Origin: Clostridia bacterium
GTDB lineage: Bacteria; Bacillota; Clostridia; Christensenellales; HGM11417
Reading direction: 5' to 3'
NCBI GenBank assembly: GCA_017407365.1
Contig: JAFQWR010000042.1
Location: 1-8,507, forward strand
DNA: 8,507 nt
Shown one piece after another: positions 1-7,029 of this stretch. The position numbers were made by a program, and so were the translations under genes. Positions within the stretch are counted from its first letter, which is position 1. Each line of letters starts with the position of its first letter. Below the pieces are notes generated by a model. It saw only the letters and a list, made by a program, of their open reading frames with translations, did not search any database and was not told where the DNA came from.

Positions 1-2192
1 AACAGCGTTTTTGCACCGATTTCCCGCGCGATATATTCCATGGGTGCCCATGCAATGGAAAGACCGTCGAAGGTGCCCGTTCCCCTGCCGACCTCGTCGA
101 GAATCAGCAAGCTGTTTGCGGTTGCATTACGCAGTATCTCGGCAACCTCCGTCATCTCTACCATGAAGGTGCTTTGATCAAACAGCAGATTATCGGAGGC
201 TCCGATACGGGTAAAGATACGGTCGCAAAGAGCAATCTCTGCACTGTCGGCAGGCACGAAGCTGCCGATGTGCGCCATAACGGTGATCAGCGCAACCTGA
301 CGCATATAGGTGCTTTTACCCGCCATATTGGGGCCTGTGATTACAAGCGTCTGATCCTCGCCGTCTAAAAACGTGTCGTTAGAAACGAAGGTATCGCCCG
401 AAAAAGCCTCTACCACGGGGTGTCTGCCTGCCTTGATGACCGTGCGCGCACCCATCGGGTTGATTTTGGGCTTGGTGTAGCGTTGCTGTACGGCAAGAAG
501 AGCAAAGCCGCCCAGAACGTCCGCCGCCGCAATCGCTCTTGCGGATTGTTGCAGGGAGGTAACCTTTTCCTTCACTTTTTCAATCAACTCAGCAAAAAGC
601 TCCAGCTCCAGCTTCACCGATTTTTCGTTGCTGGAAAGAATTCTTTCCTCAAGCTCCTTCAGCTCCGGGGTAATGTATCTTTCCGCATTGGCAAGCGTTT
701 GCTTGCGCACGTAATGGAAGGGCACGTCCTTTGTCAGGCTCTTCGACACCTCGATATAATAGCCAAACACACGGTTGTAGCCAACCTTCAGCGTTTTGAT
801 GCCTGTGGCTTCCCGCTCTGCCGCTTCAAGCTCTGCAAGCTTACGCTCGCCGTTGGTGGAAAACTCCTTCAGCTCGTCTAAGCGCTCGCAGTAGCCCGGC
901 AGAATAAATCCGCCGTCCCTCGTAAGCTGGGGTGCCTTTTCATCGATGGCACGGTTCAGCTCGTCGTAAAGCTCAGGCTCCGGAGTGATACGGCAGGAAA
1001 GCTCGGTAAGAAGCGCACTGTCTGCCTTGGCAAGAAGCTCCTTGATAGCAGGAAGCACGCGCAAGGATTCCTTTACGGCAAGCAGATCTCTTGCACCTGC
1101 TGCACCTGCGCATACCTTTGCCACAAGACGCTCGATGTCGCGGATGCCGGAAAGCTCCTCTCGCAGGGTATCCCTTAAAGCAAGCTTTTTGGTAAGCTCC
1201 TCTACGGCGTTCAGCCTGCGCTCTATGCGCTCTGCGTCGATTAAGGGCTGTTCGATCATGGAAGCAAGCAGTCTTGCGCCTGCGCTCGTTTTTGTTTTAT
1301 CTAAAAGCCATAAAAGAGAGCCGCGCTTTTTGCCCTCTCTGAGTGTTTTGGTAAGCTCTAAATTGCGGAAGGTATTCCCCTCCAGAAGCATATATTCCTC
1401 CGTCCGTACAAACCGAACGGCATTGATGTGCTTAAGGGCACGCTTCTGCGTTTCACCCACGTAGGCAATCAGAGCGCCTGCCGCCTGCAACGCCGCCTTT
1501 TTGGAAGGGGGAAGCATTGAGGAAAGCGAACGCACCTGCAGGGCGTTTTTCAGCGCACGCTCTGCCTCGCCTTTATCGAACGACCAATCGTAATATCCGT
1601 TTGCCACGGGCAGCACTGCGTAGCGGAAGGAGGCATAGCTGTTTACACGCTCTTTTGCGCTGTGATTTACAATGATTTCGGCAGGAGAGAGCTTTACCAG
1701 AAAGCTTTCAAGCTCTGCCTCTGCCTTTTTTCCGCTCCACTCGGTTGCGCAAAAATCGCCCGTGGATACGTCTGCATAGCTGAGCGCCGCCTTACCGTCT
1801 TCCACGAAAATGCAAGCAATATAGTTGTTGACGTCCTCGGTGAGCATGGAGCTTTCTACCACGGTGCCTGCCGTTACCACACGCACGACGTCCCTCTCTA
1901 CAAGCCCCTTCAGCTTGGGATCGGTGAGCTGCTCGCATACGGCAACCTTATAGCCCTTTGCCACAAGCTTAGCAAGATACCCCTCTGCCGCATGGTAGGG
2001 CACACCGCACATGGGCGCACGCTCCCCATCGCCGCTATCACGGGCGGTGAGCGTTAAATCCAGCTCCTTAGACGCCACAATGGCGTCCTCGAAGAACATC
2101 TCGTAAAAATCGCCCAAGCGATAAAACACCAGACAGTCGGCGTATTTTTCCTTCGTTTTTTTATACTGTTGCATCATGGGCGAAAGCGCCAT
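1..2192 (-). CDS. mutS: DNA mismatch repair protein MutS, C-terminus cut off by the window edge
   Basis: MutS recognises base mismatches and small loops and starts methyl-independent mismatch repair with MutL in the cytoplasm. I read the minus strand codon by codon: 730 codons are open with no frameshift. The mismatch-contacting Phe-x-Glu motif is F29-Y-E31 in LGDFYEM, which marks this as true MutS1 rather than MutS2. The core/clamp motif GYNRVFGYYIEV is at about 471-482, Walker A GPNMAGKST at 620-628, and Walker B LLILDE ends in D699-E700, followed by GRGTGTFDG. Family members are usually about 850-880 residues, so roughly 120-150 are missing, including the ATPase end and the HTH dimer region. 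The ATG start lies one base after the miaB stop, with GGAGG at 2199-2203 (spacing 6), so the two genes are surely cotranscribed. mutL often follows in such clusters but would be outside the window. Only oddity: Gly where most MutS have Ser in the GRGTST motif. Confidence 0.97.
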   Translation of the reverse strand, partial: MALSPMMQQYKKTKEKYADCLVFYRLGDFYEMFFEDAIVASKELDLTLTARDSGDGERAPMCGVPYHAAEGYLAKLVAKGYKVAVCEQLTDPKLKGLVERDVVRVVTAGTVVESSMLTEDVNNYIACIFVEDGKAALSYADVSTGDFCATEWSGKKAEAELESFLVKLSPAEIIVNHSAKERVNSYASFRYAVLPVANGYYDWSFDKGEAERALKNALQVRSLSSMLPPSKKAALQAAGALIAYVGETQKRALKHINAVRFVRTEEYMLLEGNTFRNLELTKTLREGKKRGSLLWLLDKTKTSAGARLLASMIEQPLIDAERIERRLNAVEELTKKLALRDTLREELSGIRDIERLVAKVCAGAAGARDLLAVKESLRVLPAIKELLAKADSALLTELSCRITPEPELYDELNRAIDEKAPQLTRDGGFILPGYCERLDELKEFSTNGERKLAELEAAEREATGIKTLKVGYNRVFGYYIEVSKSLTKDVPFHYVRKQTLANAERYITPELKELEERILSSNEKSVKLELELFAELIEKVKEKVTSLQQSARAIAAADVLGGFALLAVQQRYTKPKINPMGARTVIKAGRHPVVEAFSGDTFVSNDTFLDGEDQTLVITGPNMAGKSTYMRQVALITVMAHIGSFVPADSAEIALCDRIFTRIGASDNLLFDQSTFMVEMTEVAEILRNATANSLLILDEVGRGTGTFDGLSIAWAPMEYIAREIGAKTL

Positions 2193-2193
2193 A

Positions 2194-3519
2194 TTATACC
2201 TCCGTTAACTCTCCGAACAAAGAGTTAGCTCCTGCTTTTGTTACCTTTACGTGCCCGAAGGTGCCAATCAGGGAGGGATCTCCCTTCACGCTGACCAGCC
2301 TGCCTGCGCCCGTTCTGCCCGTAATACGGGAGGGGTCGCGGGTGTCTGCCGCCTCAAAAAGAACCTCGAACGTTTTATTCTGATAGTATTCCTTTGCCAC
2401 GCTTGAAGCAATTTCCTTCTGAAGTGCAACAAGGCGCTTGATACGCTCCGTTTTGACCTCTTCGGGAACCTGATCCTGCATGGCATCTGCCACCGTACCC
2501 CTTCTGCGTGAGTACACAAAGGTAAACGCACTGTGGAAGCGGCAAAGCTCCGCAAGCGAAAGGGTGTCCGCAAAATCCTCCTCCGTTTCCCCGGGGAAGC
2601 CAACCATCATATCGGTGGTGAGCGCCACGTCGGGCAGAATTTCACGGATCATTGCAACACGGCTTAAATAATCCTCTCGGGTATACTTGCGGTTCATACG
2701 CGAAAGCACCGCATTGCTTCCCGATTGCACGGGAAGATGAATGGCATGGCAAAATCTGCTGTCTGACGCAACGCACTCTACCACAGAGCGTGTAAGATCC
2801 TTGGGGTGGTTGGTCATAAAGCGCAGCTGAAATTTGCCCGTAAGACGTGAGATTTCCTTCAATAAGGCAGAAAAGGAATCCTTACCGCCCCAGTCGTTGC
2901 CGTAGGAGTTTACGTTCTGCCCAAGCAGCGTGATCTCCTTATAGCCGCTTGCAAGAAGCCCCTCTACCTCGCCTAAAACGGCGGGAATGCTTCTGCTTCG
3001 CTCCCTGCCGCGCACATAGGGCACAATGCAGTAGGAGCAGAAATTATTACAGCCGTAGTTGATGTTGACATACGCCTGCACACGGTCGGTACGGTAGTAG
3101 CCGATATCCTCGTTGATTGCCGCCTCTCTTTCCCAGACCTCAATCACTCTGCCCTTACGGCTGTTCAGCAGGTCGAGATAGGAGCCGAACGCATCAATAT
3201 TGTGGGTGCCAAAAACAAGATCCACAAAGGGATACCTTTCGATCAGGGAATCTGCCGCACCCTGTTGCTGTGTCATACAGCCGCACACACCTATGCGCAG
3301 AGAGGGCCTTTTGCGCTTTAACGATTTGATGGCACCAACGTTACCGAACAGCTTTTGCTCGGCATTTTCACGTATGGCACAGGTATTGAACAGAACAAAG
3401 TCTGCCTGCTCTGCGCTCTCTGCCGCCTCGTAGCCCTTATCACGGAATATACGAGCCAGCTTTTCTGACTCGTGGGCGTTCATCTGACACCCGTATGTAA
3501 TGATATAATAATACTTCAT
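2194..3519 (-). CDS. miaB: tRNA-2-methylthio-N6-dimethylallyladenosine synthase MiaB (radical SAM methylthiotransferase)
   Basis: MiaB adds a methylthio group to i6A at position 37 of tRNAs reading UNN codons, using S-adenosylmethionine and two [4Fe-4S] clusters. From the ATG at 3519 it has 441 residues, the normal family length. The N-terminal methylthiotransferase domain shows TYGCQMN with C11, NTCAIRE with C47, and GVCGCM with C81 as the three auxiliary-cluster cysteines. The radical SAM motif CX3CX2C is C157, C161, C164 in YGCNNFCSYC. The last 65 or so residues, with RITGRTGAGRLV, form the TRAM RNA-binding domain. Motif content fits MiaB rather than MtaB or RimO, as does the mutS neighbour. 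The frame stays open upstream to a TTG at 3633, but MKYYYIITYGCQMN is the usual family N-terminus, and the extra 38 codons would contain the promoter. No Shine-Dalgarno is present before this ATG; see the promoter entry. First gene of the miaB-mutS transcript. Confidence 0.96.
   Translation of the reverse strand: MKYYYIITYGCQMNAHESEKLARIFRDKGYEAAESAEQADFVLFNTCAIRENAEQKLFGNVGAIKSLKRKRPSLRIGVCGCMTQQQGAADSLIERYPFVDLVFGTHNIDAFGSYLDLLNSRKGRVIEVWEREAAINEDIGYYRTDRVQAYVNINYGCNNFCSYCIVPYVRGRERSRSIPAVLGEVEGLLASGYKEITLLGQNVNSYGNDWGGKDSFSALLKEISRLTGKFQLRFMTNHPKDLTRSVVECVASDSRFCHAIHLPVQSGSNAVLSRMNRKYTREDYLSRVAMIREILPDVALTTDMMVGFPGETEEDFADTLSLAELCRFHSAFTFVYSRRRGTVADAMQDQVPEEVKTERIKRLVALQKEIASSVAKEYYQNKTFEVLFEAADTRDPSRITGRTGAGRLVSVKGDPSLIGTFGHVKVTKAGANSLFGELTEV
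2206..2227 (-). other. possible small hairpin just upstream of the mutS ribosome-binding site
   Basis: TAACTCT and AGAGTTA form a 7-base-pair inverted repeat with an 8-base loop inside the last codons of miaB. On the transcript the stem ends two bases before the GGAGG of mutS. It is too weak and lacks a U tract, so it is not a terminator. It might affect ribosome access to mutS, or may be chance. Confidence 0.3.
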
Positions 3520-3525
3520 CTTACT

Positions 3526-3554
3526 ATTATAATACAGATTGCAAAAATTATCAA
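3526..3554 (-). promoter_or_regulatory. sigma-A-type promoter of miaB-mutS, predicted leaderless
   Basis: On the minus strand the -35 box TTGATA (3549-3554, 5 of 6 to consensus) and a perfect -10 box TATAAT (3526-3531) are separated by 17 bases. Six bases follow the -10 box and then comes the miaB ATG, so the usual start distance of 7 bases puts +1 on the A of the ATG at 3519, give or take one or two bases. No GGAGG-like sequence lies in the 20 bases before the ATG. This agrees with a leaderless or nearly leaderless mRNA. The transcription start is inferred, not observed. Confidence 0.75.
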
Positions 3555-3589
3555 GCGACTTTGTGCCATATTGCAAAATAACAGCCTTT

Positions 3590-3618
3590 ATGATAAAAAA
3601 AGAAAAGCCGTGCATACT
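3590..3618 (+). promoter_or_regulatory. weak candidate promoter for the PBP gene
   Basis: ATGATA (3590-3595) and CATACT (3613-3618) each match 4 of 6 consensus bases and are 17 bases apart, giving a leader of about 29 bases ending in the ribosome-binding site AAGGAAG (3639-3645). A better -10 box, TATGAT at 3589-3594, has no -35 box at an acceptable distance. A promoter must lie in this spacer or the gene would have none, but the exact boxes are uncertain. Confidence 0.25.
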
Positions 3619-3653
3619 AAAAGCAAACGACAAAAAAAAAGGAAGAGAATACG

Positions 3654-5936
3654 ATGTGGAAAAACGTTGTGAAGGGGGTAGCCCTTCTGCTCTCTACGGC
3701 GCTTGCCATCTGCCTGCTTGCGCTTGCACTATGCTATGCGATAGCGGGAAAGGCAGAGCTGGACGAAGGCAAGCTGAATGCCTCCTGCGGCAGAATTACC
3801 TTCTACGATAAGGAGGGTGTTTTTCTGGCAAACGTGGGAGCCATGGGCGTTACGGCAGAATACGGTGCGCTTCCGCCCTACGTGAAGCAGGCGTTTGTCG
3901 CCGTTGAGGATAAGCGCTTTTATAAGCATTGCGGCGTGGACGTCATACGCATGGCAGGTGCAATGCTCGCCAATTTTAAGGCGGGCACGTTTGCCGAGGG
4001 TGCTTCTACCATAACGCAACAGCTTGTAAAAAACACCCATTTAACGCCCGCAAAAACGATACGCCGAAAGCTGAAGGAGATAAAGCTGAGTATTGCACTT
4101 GAAAAAAGGATGCAAAAGGACGCCATCTTAAACCTGTATCTCGGCAGCATTTATTTTGGAAAAGGAGCCTACGGTATTGAGGAGGCGGCGCGTACATTTT
4201 TCAACAAGCACGCCCACGAGCTGTCGTTAAGCGAGGCGGCGGCACTTGCAGGCATCGTGCGCTCTCCCTACCGATATTCTCCCTTAGCAAACCCGGACGC
4301 CTGCATGGCACGGCGGAATCTTGTGCTGAGACTGATGAAGGAGCAGGGCTACCTTACCGAGGAGCAACGCCTCGCTGCATCCAACGAGCCGCTTACGGCA
4401 ATCTGCAAAAGCGCAGACAACCTCAGCGAGTATTACTCAGAGGCGATAGCGGAAGCCGCAGACGCCCTGCATTTAAGCGAGCAAGCGTTTGTCAGCGGAA
4501 GGTACCACGTTTTTACCTATCTGGACGGAAAGCAAAACGCACGGGCAGGCGAGCTGTTGCAGGAAAGCTATTACAACAGCAATCATGCCGCCGCCTGTCT
4601 GATTGCATTAGACAACCGCACCTCGGGCGTATCCGTTTTTGCCTCACGGGGCATAAGATCCCTGCGCTCGTACACCCGTCAGGCAGGAAGCGTTATCAAG
4701 CCGCTTGCCGTTTACGCCCCTGCTCTTGAACGCGGGCTGATTACGCCTGCTACCCCCGTTATGGATACCAGAACGGATTTTGGCGGCTATTCGCCCAAAA
4801 ACTACGGCGACGTATACCACGGAAGCGTTACCGTGCGCTACGCATTGGAGCAAAGCCTGAACGTGCCCTCCGTGCGGATTTACAGCGGCGTGGGAAGCGG
4901 CTACGCATCCGAATTTTTACAAGGGCTTGGGCTTACGCTTTGCGAGGACAGCCTCACCGCCGCCCTCGGCGCAACGCAAAAGGGCTTTTCGCTGCTTGAT
5001 CTTACGGCGGCATATACAGCCTTCCCCACGGGCGGCACCTTTTTACCCCCTGCCTTTGTGCAGAAGATTACCGACGCAAGCGGAAAGACGCTGTACGAGC
5101 ATAAGCCGCACCGCACACGCGCCATGGGCGAGGATACCGCCTTTCTGGTCTGCGATATGCTGCACGGCGTTACAAAAACAGGCACCGCAAAGGGGCTATC
5201 CTCTCTGCCTCTTTATCTGATGGCAAAAACAGGCACAGTGGGCGACCGCGAGGGAAATACCGACGCCTACTGTATGAGCTTTACCGAACGGCACACGCTT
5301 TTGAGCTATATGGGAAGCACGGAGGGAAAGCTCCCATGCGGCATATCGGGCGGCAGCTACCCCACATTTTCGGCACGTGCCATGTGGAAGGATTTTTATA
5401 CAGACAATCCTCCCCAAAGACTATCACAGCCAAGCAGTGTGGTACAGCTGAGCATCGACCGCGAGGCCCTATGCGCAGAGGGGCGCCTGCTGCTCTCCTC
5501 CTCCACCACGCCCGACAGTGCCACCGTAAAGGAGTATTTTTCGGTGAACAACCGCCCCAAGGAGGTATCTCCTCTGTTTACCTGCCCCACCGTGCGGGCG
5601 TTCCGACTTTCGGTTGACCGCTATCCAAGGCTATCCTTTATTGCAAGCCCCTACTACACCTACCGTATCTATCGCAACGGCAAGCTGATTGCCTCATTCA
5701 ACGGGCGCAGTGGCGAAACGGTATATACCGATAAAGAAGCACCGCAGGGCAAGAGCATACACTATCGCATTGGACCCGTCTACACGGCGAACGGCATAGA
5801 ATACGAGGGCTCTCACAAAGAAGGAAGCGTTTCCTTGCCGTACGACCTTTCGCCGCCAAAAAAAGATGAGGATAGCACAGATACACCCCCAAAAGAGGAA
5901 GACAGCAACAAAAACCCTTGGTGGCTGAACACGTAA
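3654..5936 (+). CDS. bifunctional class A penicillin-binding protein (PBP1A-type glycosyltransferase/transpeptidase)
   Basis: The enzyme polymerises lipid II into glycan strands and crosslinks the stem peptides on the outer face of the membrane. The 760-residue protein has a short cytoplasmic tip and one membrane anchor at about 7-31. The GT51 glycosyltransferase domain follows: EDKRFYKHCG with catalytic E85, GASTITQQ at 116-123, RRKLKEIKLS with likely second acid E142, the LYLGSIYFGKGAYGIEEAA region at 161-179, and LSEAAALAGIVRSP at 192-205. The transpeptidase domain carries SVIK (catalytic S346, K349), SLN (401-403) and KTGT (525-528), all intact. After about residue 645 is a beta-rich stretch that may be fibronectin type III-like, then a charged, proline-containing tail (about 731-756) ending in PWWLNT. 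AAGGAAG lies 8 bases before the ATG. It is divergent from miaB and is followed after 40 bases by the recombinase gene. Eleven cysteines fall in the exported part, which is unusual. pbpA or ponA naming is not certain, so no symbol is given. Confidence 0.95.
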   Translation: MWKNVVKGVALLLSTALAICLLALALCYAIAGKAELDEGKLNASCGRITFYDKEGVFLANVGAMGVTAEYGALPPYVKQAFVAVEDKRFYKHCGVDVIRMAGAMLANFKAGTFAEGASTITQQLVKNTHLTPAKTIRRKLKEIKLSIALEKRMQKDAILNLYLGSIYFGKGAYGIEEAARTFFNKHAHELSLSEAAALAGIVRSPYRYSPLANPDACMARRNLVLRLMKEQGYLTEEQRLAASNEPLTAICKSADNLSEYYSEAIAEAADALHLSEQAFVSGRYHVFTYLDGKQNARAGELLQESYYNSNHAAACLIALDNRTSGVSVFASRGIRSLRSYTRQAGSVIKPLAVYAPALERGLITPATPVMDTRTDFGGYSPKNYGDVYHGSVTVRYALEQSLNVPSVRIYSGVGSGYASEFLQGLGLTLCEDSLTAALGATQKGFSLLDLTAAYTAFPTGGTFLPPAFVQKITDASGKTLYEHKPHRTRAMGEDTAFLVCDMLHGVTKTGTAKGLSSLPLYLMAKTGTVGDREGNTDAYCMSFTERHTLLSYMGSTEGKLPCGISGGSYPTFSARAMWKDFYTDNPPQRLSQPSSVVQLSIDREALCAEGRLLLSSSTTPDSATVKEYFSVNNRPKEVSPLFTCPTVRAFRLSVDRYPRLSFIASPYYTYRIYRNGKLIASFNGRSGETVYTDKEAPQGKSIHYRIGPVYTANGIEYEGSHKEGSVSLPYDLSPPKKDEDSTDTPPKEEDSNKNPWWLNT

Positions 5937-5941
5937 AGTAG

Positions 5942-5970
5942 TTGCATTTTTGCGCAGAATGTGATATGCT
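5942..5970 (+). promoter_or_regulatory. extended -10 promoter of the recombinase-hflX operon, predicted leaderless
   Basis: TTGCAT (5942-5947) and TATGCT (5965-5970) are 17 bases apart. A TGA triplet directly before the -10 box (5962-5964) makes it an extended -10 element, which can compensate for the modest match of the two hexamers (3 and 4 of 6). The -10 box ends 6 bases before the ATG at 5977, so +1 is predicted on the A of the start codon. The gap 5937-5976 has no Shine-Dalgarno sequence. Read-through from the PBP gene is also possible, as no terminator is seen. Confidence 0.5.
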
Positions 5971-5978
5971 ATTAGCAT
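5966..5978. repeat. 13-base inverted repeat over the recombinase -10 box and start codon
   Basis: ATGCTA-T-TAGCAT is a perfect 6-base inverted repeat around one central base. It covers five of the six -10 bases and the first two bases of the start codon. A protein bound here would block RNA polymerase, so it could be an operator, perhaps for self-control. A chance palindrome of this size in AT-rich promoter DNA is also possible. Confidence 0.4.
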
Positions 5979-7029
5979 GAGCAGTTATCACCGTGAAAGA
6001 GATATTCAGAACGTGACCAAGCTGCGGGAGCTGTTAACACGGCTTCCGCCCTTTTGCACGCAATTTTTTATTGGCATTGAGCCAACCACTGCTCCCCTGA
6101 CCCGCCTGAACTACGCAAGAGATCTGCAGATCTTTTTTGATTATCTGATAACGGAAACGGCAGATTTCAACCGTGACACCGTCCGGGATCTTACCTTAGA
6201 CGATATGGCAAGGGTGAAGGCATCGCATATTGAATATTTCCTTTCGTACGTTACCTACTATACCGTACAAAAGGATAAGCGAACCAATGGCGAAAGAGGT
6301 AAGGCACGCAAGCTAGCCTCTATCCGCAGCTTTTTCAAATTCCTGTATAAAAAGGATCTGATCCCTCAGAACGTATCCGAAAAAATCGATACCCCCAAGC
6401 TACACGATCGGGAAATTATCCGATTGGATTCCGGCGAGGTCACCGAGCTGCTGTCTGAGGTGGAATCGGGCGATAAGCTTTCGGCAGGAGAACGGCGATT
6501 TTACAACTGCACGCACCTCAGGGATGAGGCGATTTTAACGCTGTTTTTGGGCACGGGCATCCGTATCAGCGAGCTGGTCGGTCTGAATATGGACGACGTG
6601 GATTTTAAGCTGAATTCCTTTGCCGTTACCCGTAAGGGCGGCAACCGCACCGTCTTGTATTTTTCTCCCGAGGTTTCGGGTGTTTTACAGGCGTACCTTG
6701 AGGAACGGCTGAACAACCCCAAATATAAGGACATCAACGATCCTGCGCTGTTTTTATCCTTACAGGGAAGGCGCATCAGCACACGCGCCGTGCAGGATCT
6801 TGTAAAAAAACACAGTCGCGGCGTCACGCAAAAGCATATCACTCCCCACAAGCTGCGCTCTACCTTTGGCACCGAGCTTTACCGTCAGACACACGACATC
6901 TACATCGTTGCAGACGTTTTGGGGCATAGCGACGTAAATACCACACGTAAGCATTATGCGGCAATCAGCGAGGATATGCGCAAGGCGGTTGCCTCTGCCG
7001 TGAGCCTACGAAAGGACGAGGACGAATGA
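5977..7029 (+). CDS. XerC/XerD-type tyrosine recombinase
   Basis: This enzyme cuts and rejoins DNA through a 3'-phosphotyrosine link; chromosomal members resolve chromosome dimers at dif. The 350 residues comprise an N-terminal helical core-binding domain (about 25-135) and a catalytic domain (about 145-335). The full catalytic set is visible: R196 in GTGIRISELVGL, K220 in TRKGGNR, H291 and R294 in HKLRSTFG, H317 in LGHSDVNTT, and nucleophile Y327 in KHYA. It is about 50 residues longer than E. coli XerC, with an N-terminal extension and an insertion near 165-180. From memory, proteins with both traits and the LPPFCxxFFxGIEPTT segment are common chromosomal genes in Lachnospiraceae and relatives. 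An in-frame TGA at 5962-5964 excludes an earlier ATG, GTG or TTG start; GTG at 6013 is a less likely later one. No Shine-Dalgarno precedes the ATG. It sits in an hflX operon with no phage or transposon genes nearby, so a housekeeping role is more likely than a mobile integrase. Confidence 0.93.
   Translation: MSSYHRERDIQNVTKLRELLTRLPPFCTQFFIGIEPTTAPLTRLNYARDLQIFFDYLITETADFNRDTVRDLTLDDMARVKASHIEYFLSYVTYYTVQKDKRTNGERGKARKLASIRSFFKFLYKKDLIPQNVSEKIDTPKLHDREIIRLDSGEVTELLSEVESGDKLSAGERRFYNCTHLRDEAILTLFLGTGIRISELVGLNMDDVDFKLNSFAVTRKGGNRTVLYFSPEVSGVLQAYLEERLNNPKYKDINDPALFLSLQGRRISTRAVQDLVKKHSRGVTQKHITPHKLRSTFGTELYRQTHDIYIVADVLGHSDVNTTRKHYAAISEDMRKAVASAVSLRKDEDE

Larger units (their letters stand above)
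3520..3653. other. AT-rich divergent intergenic region between miaB and the PBP gene
   Basis: This 134-base spacer separates the two divergent blocks and is clearly richer in A and T than the genes. It holds the miaB promoter on the minus strand and presumably that of the PBP gene on the plus strand. Two A runs (3595-3601, interrupted near its end, and 3632-3640) lie in the PBP leader. I see no convincing hairpin, tRNA or small ORF with a ribosome-binding site here. Confidence 0.8.

Noticed and set aside
420..1464. Plus-strand open frames of 153 and 159 residues opposite mutS
   Set aside because: The minus strand encodes a complete, motif-rich MutS here; the plus-strand products show no recognisable domain and are antisense shadows.
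2193..2198. Perfect TATAAT directly before the mutS ATG
   Set aside because: There is no good -35 box; the best is TTGTTC at 16 bases. A start from it would fall inside the first mutS codons, and the GGAGG upstream explains translation instead.
3520..3633. Longer miaB reading frame starting at a TTG at 3633
   Set aside because: The added 38 residues do not resemble MiaB, the TTG has no ribosome-binding site, and the region contains the near-consensus promoter.
3595..3640. A-runs in the PBP leader as a slippage switch or minus-strand terminator
   Set aside because: They are outside coding sequence, no stem precedes them on the minus strand, and they fit ordinary AT-rich leader DNA.
5937..5976. 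Terminator or dif-like site between the PBP and recombinase genes
   Set aside because: The 40-base gap has no GC-rich hairpin with a U tract, and I see no pair of 11-base arms like those of dif.
5977..7029. Recombinase as a marker of a prophage or integrative element
   Set aside because: The flanks are housekeeping genes with similar base composition, no tRNA or direct repeats are seen, and it is operonic with hflX.
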